This document shows, one piece after another, positions 1 to 7,782 of a stretch of DNA of 64,000 nt (positions within the stretch are counted from its first letter, which is position 1; every line of letters starts with the position of its first letter). The stretch lies in assembly GCF_946902905.1 (NCBI RefSeq), contig NZ_OX336385.1:496001-560000 (forward strand), written 5' to 3'. The notes beneath the pieces are model-generated. The model worked only from the letters and a program-made list of their open reading frames with translations, made no database searches and was not told where the DNA came from. This DNA is from Streptococcus sp. Marseille-Q6470 (GTDB lineage: Bacteria > Bacillota > Bacilli > Lactobacillales > Streptococcaceae). The translations under genes were made by a program, and so were the position numbers.

Positions 1-165
1 AAACTCTAAATTGAGTTCATGACTGCGTTCATTGGTCACAAAAGTGACTGCCATCTCCTTGTCTTCTTTTCCAATTTTTTTAGCAGCAAATTCCAAAATT
101 TCTTGAGTTTGCTTTAAAATTTCTTTAGAAACCTGACCAGTTTCATCTACCATTTCAATATACAT
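1..165 (-). CDS. ybeY: Endoribonuclease/rRNA maturation factor YbeY (N-terminal part, cut by window edge)
   Basis: Only the first 55 codons are inside the window, read leftwards from an ATG at 165. The translation begins [15 protein letters not shown] and matches my memory of the pneumococcal YbeY N-terminus closely. YbeY is a metal-dependent endoribonuclease that acts in 16S rRNA 3' end maturation and ribosome quality control in the cytoplasm; its catalytic histidine motif lies outside the window. It is divergent from pavA. A minus-strand extended -10 (TGGTATAAT, complement of 195-203) is placed to drive it. Identity rests on the N-terminus only. Confidence 0.85.
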   Translation of the reverse strand, partial: MYIEMVDETGQVSKEILKQTQEILEFAAKKIGKEDKEMAVTFVTNERSHELNLEF

Positions 166-194
166 GCGTTTCTCGATTCTCTTTACTTGGCTTT

Positions 195-239
195 ATTATA
201 CCATATTTCTATGATTTTATTCTACCTTTTTGATATAAT
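195..239. promoter_or_regulatory. Divergent promoters for ybeY and pavA
   Basis: Two extended -10 elements face apart in the short spacer. TGATATAAT at 231-239 reads right, about 30 bases before the pavA start. TGGTATAAT on the minus strand (195-203) reads left into ybeY. Neither has a good -35, which is typical for streptococcal extended -10 promoters. Inferred from sequence only. Confidence 0.6.
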
Positions 240-269
240 ACTATGGAATACATTCACAAGGAGAGAACG

Positions 270-1922
270 ATGTCATTTGATGGATTTTTTTTACACCACA
301 TGGTTGAGGAATTGCGTACCGAATTACTAAATGGTCGCATTCAAAAGATCAATCAACCCTTTGAACAAGAATTGGTCCTACAAATCCGTAGCAATCGCCA
401 AAGTCATCGTCTGCTCCTGTCTGCTCATCCTGTTTTTGGACGCATCCAGTTGACAGAAACGACCTTTGAAAATCCTGCTCAACCTTCTACTTTTATCATG
501 GTTTTAAGGAAATATTTACAGGGTGCTGTTATCGAATCTATTGAGCAGATTGAAAATGATAGAATCGTTGAAATCACTGTTTCTAACAAGAACGAGATTG
601 GTGATGATATTCAGGCAACACTGATCATTGAGATTATGGGGAAACATAGTAATATTCTCCTCGTAGACAAGTCTAGCAACAAAATTCTTGAGGTGATTAA
701 ACATATTGGTTTCTCTCAAAATAGTTACCGGACGCTCCTACCTGGAGCTACATACATAGCTCCACCAAGTACAGAAGCTCTAAACCCCTTTACTATCAAA
801 GATGAAAAACTCTTTGAAATACTACAAACACAGGAACTGAAGGCAAAAAATCTTCAGACTCTCTTTCAAGGATTAGGTCGTGATACGGCAAACGAATTGG
901 AAACATTATTGGTCAGTGATAAACTCTCCAATTTCCGTAACTTTTTTAAACAAGAAACTAAACCTTGCTTAACGGATAAATCATTCTCTTGTGTACCATT
1001 TTCCAATAAATTAGACGTAGATTTTTCAAGCCTTTCTCAACTACTTGATGTCTATTACAAAGACAAAGCCGAACGTGATCGGGTGAAGCAACAGGCTAGC
1101 GAACTCATTCGCCGAGTTGAAAATGAACTGCAAAAGAATCGTCAAAAGCTTAAGAAGCAAGAAAAAGAACTGCTTGCTACTGAAAATGCTGAGGAATTCC
1201 GACAAAAAGGTGAGTTGCTAACGACTTTTCTACATCAAGTTCCAAATGACCAAGACCAAGTCGTCTTAGACAATTATTACACCAATCAGCCAATTACAAT
1301 CTCGCTTGATAAGGCCTTAACACCTAGCCAAAATGCTCAAAAGTATTTTAAGCGATATCAGAAGTTAAAAGAGGCTGTTAAATATCTAACCGAACTAATC
1401 GAAGAAACAAAATCTACTATTCTTTATCTGGAAAGCGTGGAGACAGTTCTCAACCAAGCTGGACTCGATGAAATTGCTGAAATTCGTGAAGAATTAATTC
1501 AAACTGGCTTCATTAGAAGACGGCAGCGAGAGAAAATTCAAAAACGTAAAAAGCCAGAGAAATATCTGGCTAGTGACGGTAAAACCATTATTCTCGTTGG
1601 ACGAAACAATCTTCAAAACGAAGAATTAACCTTTAAGATGGCACGAAAAGATGAACTTTGGTTCCACGCTAAGGATATTCCAGGAAGCCACGTCGTCATC
1701 TCAGGTAACCTGAATCCCTCTGATGAAGTCAAGACGGATGCTGCTGAACTTGCCGCCTACTATTCGAAAGCGCGCCTTTCAAATCTTGTTCAAGTGGATA
1801 TGATTGAGGTTAAAAAACTAAATAAACCAACTGGTGGAAAACCTGGTTTTGTCACCTATACAGGACAAAAAACCTTACGTGTCACACCAGATTCCGAGAA
1901 AATTCAATCTATGAAAATCTGA
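270..1922 (+). CDS. pavA: PavA/RqcH-type NFACT protein (fibronectin-binding protein A)
   Basis: The product is 550 residues and belongs to the NFACT (FbpA/RqcH) family. In Bacillus the homologue RqcH binds stalled 50S subunits and recruits tRNA-Ala for C-terminal alanine tailing; in streptococci PavA is described as a fibronectin adhesin without signal peptide. An N-terminal FbpA domain (to about residue 430) contains a Lys/Glu-rich coiled coil at about 265-320, followed by an NFACT-R domain around 440-540 with the segment DELWFHAKDIPGSHVV. The start at 270 is chosen because AAGGAG at 258-263 precedes it and MSFDGFFLHH is the family N-terminus; an ATG at 243 is in frame but has no ribosome site. 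It is divergent from ybeY, as in pneumococcus. Confidence 0.93.
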   Translation: MSFDGFFLHHMVEELRTELLNGRIQKINQPFEQELVLQIRSNRQSHRLLLSAHPVFGRIQLTETTFENPAQPSTFIMVLRKYLQGAVIESIEQIENDRIVEITVSNKNEIGDDIQATLIIEIMGKHSNILLVDKSSNKILEVIKHIGFSQNSYRTLLPGATYIAPPSTEALNPFTIKDEKLFEILQTQELKAKNLQTLFQGLGRDTANELETLLVSDKLSNFRNFFKQETKPCLTDKSFSCVPFSNKLDVDFSSLSQLLDVYYKDKAERDRVKQQASELIRRVENELQKNRQKLKKQEKELLATENAEEFRQKGELLTTFLHQVPNDQDQVVLDNYYTNQPITISLDKALTPSQNAQKYFKRYQKLKEAVKYLTELIEETKSTILYLESVETVLNQAGLDEIAEIREELIQTGFIRRRQREKIQKRKKPEKYLASDGKTIILVGRNNLQNEELTFKMARKDELWFHAKDIPGSHVVISGNLNPSDEVKTDAAELAAYYSKARLSNLVQVDMIEVKKLNKPTGGKPGFVTYTGQKTLRVTPDSEKIQSMKI

Positions 1923-1984
1923 TTTTAGCACTATTCTAAAACTCTTACTACTTCACTTTTGCACAAAAATAGGAGGGGAGCTCA

Positions 1985-2836
1985 ATGCTACGGCATATTA
2001 AATCAACTATCACTATTATATTCGGAGCTGCTATCTTCGCCTTCGGACTTACTTATTTTGTTGTTCCACATCACTTGTTTGAGGGTGGAGCAACGGGGAT
2101 AACCTTGATTACTTACTATCTCTTTAATATCCCTATCTCACTGATGAACCTCTTGATAAATATCCCACTCTTCCTGCTAGCTTGGAGGATATTTGGACTA
2201 AGATCACTATACTCCAGTTTACTTGGAACTATTTCCCTATCTGTCTGGTTAGCTATCTTTGAAAAGATTCCTCTTCAGTTTAACCTTGAAGGAGATCTCG
2301 TTGTAGTGGCTTTAGTAGCCGGTGTCCTCCTAGGAGTTGGACTCGGTATTATTTTCAACGCAGGGGGAACAACTGGTGGAACTGATATTGTCGCTCGTAT
2401 CCTTAATAAATACACCAATATTTCAGTCGGCAAGTTGCTTTTTGGACTTGATTTTCTGATTCTAATGTTGATTTTAATCATCTTCCAAGACCTTCGCCTC
2501 GTAACCTATACTCTCTTATTTGACTTTATCGTTTCAAGAGTCATTGACCTAATCGGTGAGGGTGGATATGCCGGTAAAGGATTTATGATTATCACTCAAA
2601 AACCGATGGAATTAGCCGATAAAATCAACGAAGAACTTGGTCGCGGCGTTACCTTTATCTCAGGACAAGGCTACTACAGTCAAAGAGATTTAAAAATTGT
2701 CTACTGCATTGTCGCAAGAAATGAAATTGTGAAGATGAAAGAGATGATTCATACAATTGATCCGATGGCTTTTATCACTATAACGGAAGCTCACGAAATC
2801 CTTGGTGAAGGTTTTACCTACCCAGCAAAAGACTAA
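1985..2836 (+). CDS. YitT family membrane protein (DUF161 + DUF2179)
   Basis: This is a 283-residue protein with about five hydrophobic segments in the first 180 residues (for example near 10-30, 50-75, 80-95, 105-125 and 155-175) and a soluble C-terminal domain of DUF2179 type (about 220-275). A glycine-rich stretch NAGGTTGGTDIVARI near residues 125-140 is characteristic of the family. The function of YitT proteins is not established; transport has been suggested. A strong ribosome site (AGGAGGGGAG) precedes the ATG. It follows pavA by 62 bases with no clear terminator between, so the two may be co-transcribed. Confidence 0.85.
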   Translation: MLRHIKSTITIIFGAAIFAFGLTYFVVPHHLFEGGATGITLITYYLFNIPISLMNLLINIPLFLLAWRIFGLRSLYSSLLGTISLSVWLAIFEKIPLQFNLEGDLVVVALVAGVLLGVGLGIIFNAGGTTGGTDIVARILNKYTNISVGKLLFGLDFLILMLILIIFQDLRLVTYTLLFDFIVSRVIDLIGEGGYAGKGFMIITQKPMELADKINEELGRGVTFISGQGYYSQRDLKIVYCIVARNEIVKMKEMIHTIDPMAFITITEAHEILGEGFTYPAKD

Positions 2837-2854
2837 GTCCCTTATATTTAAAAC

Positions 2855-2889
2855 AAAAAAGTAACTTCAATCGTTGAAGTTACTTTTTT
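2855..2889. terminator. Bidirectional terminator between yitT-like gene and nox
   Basis: A 16-base perfect inverted repeat (AAAAAAGTAACTTCAA and its complement) encloses a TCG loop. It has T-runs on both strands, so it can end both convergent transcripts. Confidence 0.9.
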
Positions 2890-2906
2890 TATTGTCATAT
2901 CATCAA

Positions 2907-4286
2907 TTATTTTTCTGCTGTAAGTGCAGCCATTGTGATGTAGTTGTATGGTTTATTGAAGTGTGGCAAGAAGAATAGGTCTGTCAATGCCAATTTATCA
3001 ATTGTAACGTGTTCTTGGATAGCAAGTGAGAACATGTGAATTCCCATGCTAATTGCTGAATCACGAGATACCATTTGTGCACCAAGGATTTCACGGCTGT
3101 CTTTATCAAAAACAATCTTAATAGCTACTTCATAGTTGTCATGCTTCATAAATTCTGGTTTTTGAAGATCATTGAAGCCAGTTTCAGTTGCATTGTAACC
3201 TGCAGCTTTTGCTTTTTCGAGTGTCAAACCAGTTGAAACCATGTGAAGACCATAGATAGAAATACCATTTGATCCTTGAACACCGATTCCTTCAAGTTCA
3301 TGTCCACAAGCGTTGAAAGCACCTACGATACCTGTACGTACAGCGTTTGAAGCAAGTGCGATGTAGCTAGTGTCTTTACGAGCATTGTCATAAACAGTCG
3401 CACAGTCACCAACAGCGTATACACCTGGAATTGAAGTTTCTTGTTTCTTGTCTACAAGGAAGGCACCGTTACGGAAGAGTTCAATCTTACCGTCAGCAAG
3501 AGCAGTGTTTGGACGGAAACCAACTGCAAGGACAACCATATCCACATCAAATGTTTCTTTGTCAGTTACCAAACGTTCAACCTTACCATCACCTTCGATA
3601 GCTTTTACAGTTTGACCAAGTGCCAAGCGGATGTTGTGGTCTTCCAAGTTTTTAGCCATCATTTGAGTGAAGTCTTTGTCGTAGTAACCGTTCAATACAG
3701 TATCAACGATATCAACAAGTACAACTTCTTTTCCAAGACGTTCGAAAGCTTCAGCAAGTTCAACACCGATGTATCCACCACCGACAACAGCGATACGCTC
3801 AAGGTGTTGGCTCTTGTCAGCAAGTTTGTTGATAACTTCTTCAGCATTTTGGTACAATTTAACGAATTGTACGTTTTCAAGAGTTGCTTTGAACTCACGG
3901 TTACCTTTAACGATTTCAACACCTTCGATTGGTGGCAAGATTGGAGTTGAACCAGTAGCGAAGATCAATTTATCATAAGATTCTTTGTGTTCTTTACCGT
4001 CAACTTCTGCAGTAACAACTTTGTTGTCGTAGTCGATTGAAAGAACTGGTGAGTTCATATAAACTTTAGCACCTTTTGCTTCCAATTTTTCTTTGTCAGA
4101 GTAGAACAAACCTTCAGGTCCGTCAATTTGTTCACCGATCCAAAGTGCCATTCCGCATCCAAGGAATGAAATGTTTGAGTTTTGGTCAAATACAACGATT
4201 TCGTTTTCGTTTCCAAAATTATCCAACATAGTGTTGATACATGCAGTTCCAGCGTGGTTAGCACCCACAACTACGATTTTACTCAT
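2907..4286 (-). CDS. nox: H2O-forming NADH oxidase
   Basis: The 459-residue flavoprotein belongs to the pyridine nucleotide-disulfide oxidoreductase family and matches the streptococcal water-forming NADH oxidase that reoxidises NADH with O2 in the cytoplasm. Visible features are the N-terminal FAD site VGANHAGT, the single redox cysteine in [11 protein letters not shown] (Cys44), a second nucleotide site [13 protein letters not shown] near residue 168, and the FAD-contacting [11 protein letters not shown] near 290. It is transcribed away from apbE. Its promoter (TTGAAA, 17-base spacer, TATACT) contains a perfect cre match at the -35, suggesting CcpA control. Confidence 0.95.
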   Translation of the reverse strand: MSKIVVVGANHAGTACINTMLDNFGNENEIVVFDQNSNISFLGCGMALWIGEQIDGPEGLFYSDKEKLEAKGAKVYMNSPVLSIDYDNKVVTAEVDGKEHKESYDKLIFATGSTPILPPIEGVEIVKGNREFKATLENVQFVKLYQNAEEVINKLADKSQHLERIAVVGGGYIGVELAEAFERLGKEVVLVDIVDTVLNGYYDKDFTQMMAKNLEDHNIRLALGQTVKAIEGDGKVERLVTDKETFDVDMVVLAVGFRPNTALADGKIELFRNGAFLVDKKQETSIPGVYAVGDCATVYDNARKDTSYIALASNAVRTGIVGAFNACGHELEGIGVQGSNGISIYGLHMVSTGLTLEKAKAAGYNATETGFNDLQKPEFMKHDNYEVAIKIVFDKDSREILGAQMVSRDSAISMGIHMFSLAIQEHVTIDKLALTDLFFLPHFNKPYNYITMAALTAEK

Positions 4287-4324
4287 AAGATAAATCCTAC
4301 CTTTATTTTTTTATTTACCTTTCA

Positions 4325-4353
4325 AGTATACCATTATCTGTGAACGTTTTCAA
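4325..4353 (-). promoter_or_regulatory. nox promoter with embedded cre site
   Basis: On the minus strand, -35 TTGAAA (4348-4353) and extended -10 TGGTATACT (core 4325-4330) are 17 bases apart. Overlapping the -35, 4339-4352 reads TGAAAACGTTCACA on the minus strand, a 14/14 match to the cre consensus TGWAANCGNTNWCA bound by CcpA. Confidence 0.75.
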
Positions 4354-4496
4354 GACTTTTGACTAGTTTGATGCTATTTAAGAAAGTTTTTGAAAGATAT
4401 ATTAATTTGTTTTCAAAGGGTCCTCATTGATTTGGAGGTGTTTTTAATTTTTTAAGCATATTTCTTGACTTTTTGTAAAAAATGATTTGTGAAAAC
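4354..4496. other. Spacer between nox and apbE promoters
   Basis: AT-rich, non-coding. A weak CCTC/GAGG hairpin followed by a T-rich stretch lies at about 4420-4455. I see no recognisable small RNA, repeat or operator here beyond the promoter and cre sites listed at either end. Confidence 0.4.
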
Positions 4497-4525
4497 GCTG
4501 ACTTTATGATATTCTATTTATATGG
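4497..4525 (+). promoter_or_regulatory. apbE promoter with cre-like site
   Basis: TTGTGA (4497-4502), a 17-base spacer and TATTCT (4520-4525) form a plausible promoter. TGAAAACGCTGACT at 4500-4513 matches the cre consensus at 13 of 14 positions and fills the spacer, so CcpA bound there would be expected to repress. Confidence 0.6.
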
Positions 4526-4604
4526 AAATAAATTATAAATTCTTAATTTCTTATTCATTCAAGATTTGTAGCTATTTCCGAGTGATTTGAAGGGAGCTGA
4601 TTCT

Positions 4605-5525
4605 TTGCCTCTTAGTTCATTATCTGAGAGATTAATGGGAACTACGATTACTATTTCCTTAGTACATGAACAAGCCGATAATCTTCTCCGTCAAGCTTTT
4701 GATTTGCTCAAGGAACTTGAATTCCGCTTCAATGCTAACAGTACTGAATCCGAATTAATGGAAATTAACTATCAGGCAGGTATTGCCCCAGTTAAGGTCC
4801 ACACTGATTTATTTGAACTGATTTCATTAGGTCTAGAACACAGTCTAGCACCTAAAAGTCATCTCAATATTAGTATCGGGCCTTTGGTTCAAACCTGGCG
4901 TATTGGTTTTTCCGATGCAAAGGTTGCAAGCCCTGAAGAAATTGCTTCAGTCTTACCACTAATAGACCCTCATTTTATTAGACTCGATTCAATCAATTCT
5001 ACGGTTTTCCTAGAAAAAAAGGGAATGAAAATTGACTTAGGCTGTTTAGCAAAGGGATACAGTGCAGATAAGGTTGCTGCTTTCTTGAAAGAAAATGGCG
5101 TCACTTCTGCTCTTATCAATCTTGGAGGAAACATCCTCACAATTGGGAACAACCAATCAAAAGATGGACGTCCGTGGCAAATCGGTATTCAAGACCCAAA
5201 TAATCCACGAGGTAATCACCTGATGACCTTGTCTATTACTGGAAAATCAGTTGTTACATCTGGGATTTATGAACGACATCTTGAAATCAACGGCAAGGAT
5301 TATCATCACATTTTTGATAGTGAGACAGGTTATCCCATTGAAACGGATTTAGCCAGTTTAACCATTGTATCTGACCGCTCAGTCGACGGTGAGATATGGA
5401 CCACTCGTTTGTTTGGAGAGCGAAGCGCCTCTATTATGTGGCAAGTCGAAAATATTGATGGTATCGAAGCCATCCTCATTGACAAAGATGGACGCTTAGC
5501 TTGTTCATCTGGTATCCAACGGTAA
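4605..5525 (+). CDS. apbE: FAD:protein FMN transferase (ApbE family), cytoplasmic form
   Basis: ApbE enzymes move FMN from FAD onto a Thr or Ser of a target protein using Mg2+. The 306-residue product shows the family series: ERLMGTTI near the N-terminus, an IDLGCLAKGYSADK-type motif (written KIDLGCLAKGYSAD), LINLGGNI, TSGIYERH and DYHHIFDSETGYP. It has no signal peptide or lipobox, unlike most bacterial ApbE, so it should act in the cytoplasm. At the usual Asp metal ligand (A-D-A-L-S-T) this protein reads G-E-I-W-T-T, i.e. Glu at about residue 263. TTG at 4605 is chosen as start because AAGGGAG at 4590-4596 sits 8 bases before it; an upstream TTG at 4587 is possible. It lies 33 bases before two FMN reductase genes, the second carrying flavinylation motifs. 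Confidence 0.85.
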   Translation: MPLSSLSERLMGTTITISLVHEQADNLLRQAFDLLKELEFRFNANSTESELMEINYQAGIAPVKVHTDLFELISLGLEHSLAPKSHLNISIGPLVQTWRIGFSDAKVASPEEIASVLPLIDPHFIRLDSINSTVFLEKKGMKIDLGCLAKGYSADKVAAFLKENGVTSALINLGGNILTIGNNQSKDGRPWQIGIQDPNNPRGNHLMTLSITGKSVVTSGIYERHLEINGKDYHHIFDSETGYPIETDLASLTIVSDRSVDGEIWTTRLFGERSASIMWQVENIDGIEAILIDKDGRLACSSGIQR

Positions 5526-5558
5526 TTAATTAATAATGCAAAAGAGAAAGGAAAGCCC

Positions 5559-6164
5559 ATGCTTAAACTTATTGCTATTGTAGGAACAAACTCAAAACGT
5601 TCCACAAACCGCCAACTGCTTCAATATATGCAGAAACACTTTGCTGACAAAGCAGAAATCGAATTGGTAGAAATTAAAGATCTGCCTGTATTTAACAAAC
5701 CAGCTGACAAACAAATCCCAGCTGAAGCTACGGAAATCGCTGCTAAAATCGAAGCTGCTGATGGAGTTATTATCGGTACACCTGAATACGATCACTCAAT
5801 CCCAGCTGTTCTTATGAGCGCTCTTGCTTGGATTTCATATGGTGTATTCCCGCTTTTGAACAAACCTGTCATGATTACAGGTGCTTCATATGGTACACTC
5901 GGTTCATCACGTGCTCAATTGCAACTTCGTCAAATTCTTAATGCTCCTGAAATCAAAGCTAATGTTCTCCCAGATGAATTCTTGCTTTCACATTCTCTTC
6001 AAGCATTTGATCAAAATGGTGACTTGGTAGATCTTGATGTCATCAAGAAATTGGATGCCATCTTTGATGACTTCCGTATCTTTGTTAAAGTTACTGAGAA
6101 ATTGCGTAACGCACAAGAACTTCTTCGCAAAGATGCTGAAGATTTTGATTGGGAAAATTTGTAA
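5559..6164 (+). CDS. NAD(P)H-dependent FMN reductase
   Basis: A 201-residue protein of the NADPH-dependent FMN reductase (flavodoxin-like fold) family. It has an N-terminal beta strand and phosphate loop LIAIVGTNSKRSTNR, and the flavin-contact region GVIIGTPEYDHSIPAVL followed by KPVMITGASYGTLGSSRAQ. It is expected to reduce FMN or another acceptor with NAD(P)H in the cytoplasm. It is clearly paralogous to the first 185 residues of the next gene, so the pair arose by tandem duplication. AAAGGAAAG lies before the ATG. It sits in an operon with apbE upstream and the larger paralogue 17 bases downstream. Exact substrate unknown. Confidence 0.85.
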   Translation: MLKLIAIVGTNSKRSTNRQLLQYMQKHFADKAEIELVEIKDLPVFNKPADKQIPAEATEIAAKIEAADGVIIGTPEYDHSIPAVLMSALAWISYGVFPLLNKPVMITGASYGTLGSSRAQLQLRQILNAPEIKANVLPDEFLLSHSLQAFDQNGDLVDLDVIKKLDAIFDDFRIFVKVTEKLRNAQELLRKDAEDFDWENL

Positions 6165-6181
6165 GATAGGAGATCGAAAGA

Positions 6182-7420
6182 ATGAAATTTGTTGGACTTG
6201 TTGGATCAAACTATGATCAATCATATAACCGCAAACTCTTGGAGTTCATCCGCCGTCAGTTTAAATTTAAATTTGAACTAGAAGTTTTGGAAATCGATGA
6301 AGTTCCAATGTTTAACCAAGACGAAAAATGGGACGAGAGCTTCCAGTTGCGCCTTCTTTACAACAAAATTACTCGAGCTGATGGTGTGATTATTGCTACT
6401 CCAGAGCACAACCACACGATTTCTGCTTCACTTAAGTCAGTCCTTGAATGGCTTTCATACGAAGTTCATCCATTTGAAAACAAACCAGTTATGATCGTGG
6501 GTGCTTCATATTATGACCAAGGTACTTCACGTGCTCAAGTTCACCTTCGTAAAATTCTTGATGCACCAGGAGTAAATGCCTACACATTACCAGGTAATGA
6601 ATTCCTTCTTGGAAAAGCCAAAGAAGCTTTTGATGCAAACGGAAATATTATTAACGAAGGAACTGTTAAATTCCTTGAAACTTGCTTAGATAACTTTGTC
6701 AAATACGTAGGAGTCGTATCTAATTTGAAAAAACCAAAACCAATTGAACCAGAAGATTTGGATTGTGGAAAACCAATTGCCACAACTATTACAGAAGTTG
6801 ACCCTGATGATCCAGAATGGGTAGAAAAAGTTGCAGAAATCACAGGAGCTGTATCTGGTGATACATACGTTAAACTTGACCATGGTATCCTTACAGTTAA
6901 TCAAATCGATATGTTCTTGAAAGCTATGCCTTTTGAATTGACATATGCTGATGACAACAACCAATTCCTCTACTACAACAATGCTCACCAAGATCCAGAA
7001 ACAATGTTTGCGAAACGTGTACCACCTCAATCTGGTAGCCGTATGTCTACAGTTCACGGTTCACTTCCACCTGCACGTATGAAAAACGTTGAGTGGGTTA
7101 TTGGTACGCTTCGCAATGGCAACCAAGAATACGTACGTACAATTGTTCCTGGTTCACCTGCAGGTGTTATCAATACTCACAACTACCAAGCTATGTACTA
7201 TCCTGATGGATCATATGCTGGTATCAATGAAATTGTCTTTAACTTCCAACCATGGCTTGACTGGTACTTGAAAGAAACTGGTCAACGTTTGGTAGGCGGT
7301 AGCGGACCTTTCGCTCCTGCTGCAGGTCATGGTGATGCAGATGCTACTTCTGGCGCTTCTGACTCAGCCGATGGCGGCCACGGTGGTGGCGCAGATGCTA
7401 CTTCTGGTGCTAGTAACTAA
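6182..7420 (+). CDS. FMN reductase-PAS-like fusion with tandem ApbE flavinylation motifs
   Basis: The 412-residue protein has three parts. Residues 1-185 form an NAD(P)H-dependent FMN reductase domain (GLVGSNYDQSYNR; GVIIATPEHNHTISA; KPVMIVGASYYDQGTSRAQ). Residues about 245-360 resemble the PAS-type domain at the C-terminus of DUF438 proteins (FELTYADDNNQFLYYN, then VHGSLPPARMKNVEWVIGTLR). Residues 370-412 are a flexible Gly/Ala/Asp tail holding DATSGAS twice (387-393 and 405-411). DATSGAS fits the motif D-x-x-S-G-A-[ST] on which ApbE attaches FMN; Ser393 and Ser411 would be the acceptors. With apbE two genes upstream, I infer covalent FMN in the tail acting as a swinging electron carrier. 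Pneumococcus has an equivalent gene order as I recall. RBS ATAGGAG. Domain 1 is sure; PAS and flavinylation are inference. Confidence 0.82.
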   Translation: MKFVGLVGSNYDQSYNRKLLEFIRRQFKFKFELEVLEIDEVPMFNQDEKWDESFQLRLLYNKITRADGVIIATPEHNHTISASLKSVLEWLSYEVHPFENKPVMIVGASYYDQGTSRAQVHLRKILDAPGVNAYTLPGNEFLLGKAKEAFDANGNIINEGTVKFLETCLDNFVKYVGVVSNLKKPKPIEPEDLDCGKPIATTITEVDPDDPEWVEKVAEITGAVSGDTYVKLDHGILTVNQIDMFLKAMPFELTYADDNNQFLYYNNAHQDPETMFAKRVPPQSGSRMSTVHGSLPPARMKNVEWVIGTLRNGNQEYVRTIVPGSPAGVINTHNYQAMYYPDGSYAGINEIVFNFQPWLDWYLKETGQRLVGGSGPFAPAAGHGDADATSGASDSADGGHGGGADATSGASN

Positions 7421-7428
7421 TAACTAAC

Positions 7429-7457
7429 AAAAAGGAACCATTTTGGGTTCCTTTTTT
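7429..7457 (+). terminator. Terminator of the apbE/FMN reductase operon
   Basis: AAAAGGAACC and GGTTCCTTTT form a 10-base stem with a 6-base loop and a T-run, 9 bases after the stop codon. Confidence 0.85.
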
Positions 7458-7468
7458 ATAATAGAAAT

Positions 7469-7500
7469 CTCGGTTCGCACACACAAACCGAGAATTTTTT
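7469..7500 (+). terminator. Second terminator hairpin
   Basis: TCTCGGTT (7469-7476) pairs with AACCGAGA (7486-7493), followed by a run of T reading rightwards. It may back up the preceding terminator; the minus-strand T-run is poor, so it is a weak end for the DUF896 transcript. Confidence 0.6.
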
Positions 7501-7503
7501 TAT

Positions 7504-7761
7504 TTATGAATTCGGATCATCAAGACTACGACCGTGTAAACCTTTTTCTCGCTGCACTTGACGAAGTTTTTCAGGAGTCACATCATTACCAGCTTCATCC
7601 ACGATTTTAATTCCTTCAACGTGGTGACGAACTGCTCGACGATATCCCTCAATGTATTCTTCACGAAGTTGGGCTTGTTCTACTTTTTCTTCCGCAGTCA
7701 AACCTTCTGTTTTTTTCTTTTTAGCAAGCTCATTAATACGAGCGATTTTTTCTGGTGTCAT
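7504..7761 (-). CDS. DUF896 domain protein (YnzC type)
   Basis: A small 85-residue protein of the DUF896 family: [20 protein letters not shown] followed by a charged helical hairpin ([22 protein letters not shown]) and a C-terminal segment [12 protein letters not shown], where the conserved HGR is typical. Bacillus YnzC folds as a helical hairpin; its role is unclear. GGAGGTCCAAAT precedes the ATG. It follows glyS by 21 bases on the same strand and is probably in the glyQS transcript. Confidence 0.88.
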   Translation of the reverse strand: MTPEKIARINELAKKKKTEGLTAEEKVEQAQLREEYIEGYRRAVRHHVEGIKIVDEAGNDVTPEKLRQVQREKGLHGRSLDDPNS

Positions 7762-7782
7762 ATTTGGACCTCCAATTTATTT

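Noticed and set aside
3441..3950. 169-codon frame on the plus strand
   Set aside because: It is antisense inside nox, has no ribosome site and low-complexity hydrophobic content; a shadow frame.
4370..4490. Possible CiaR-regulated small RNA between nox and apbE
   Set aside because: Only one half of a TTTAAG-N5-TTTAAG box is seen and no convincing terminator or csRNA-type stem-loops.
6686..7057. 123-codon minus-strand frame inside the FMN reductase-PAS gene
   Set aside because: Shadow of a well-supported coding frame; Cys/Phe-rich and no ribosome site.
7321..7420. Gly/Ala tail as a possible cell-wall or signal feature
   Set aside because: No sorting motif, signal peptide or membrane segment; flavinylation motif explains it better.
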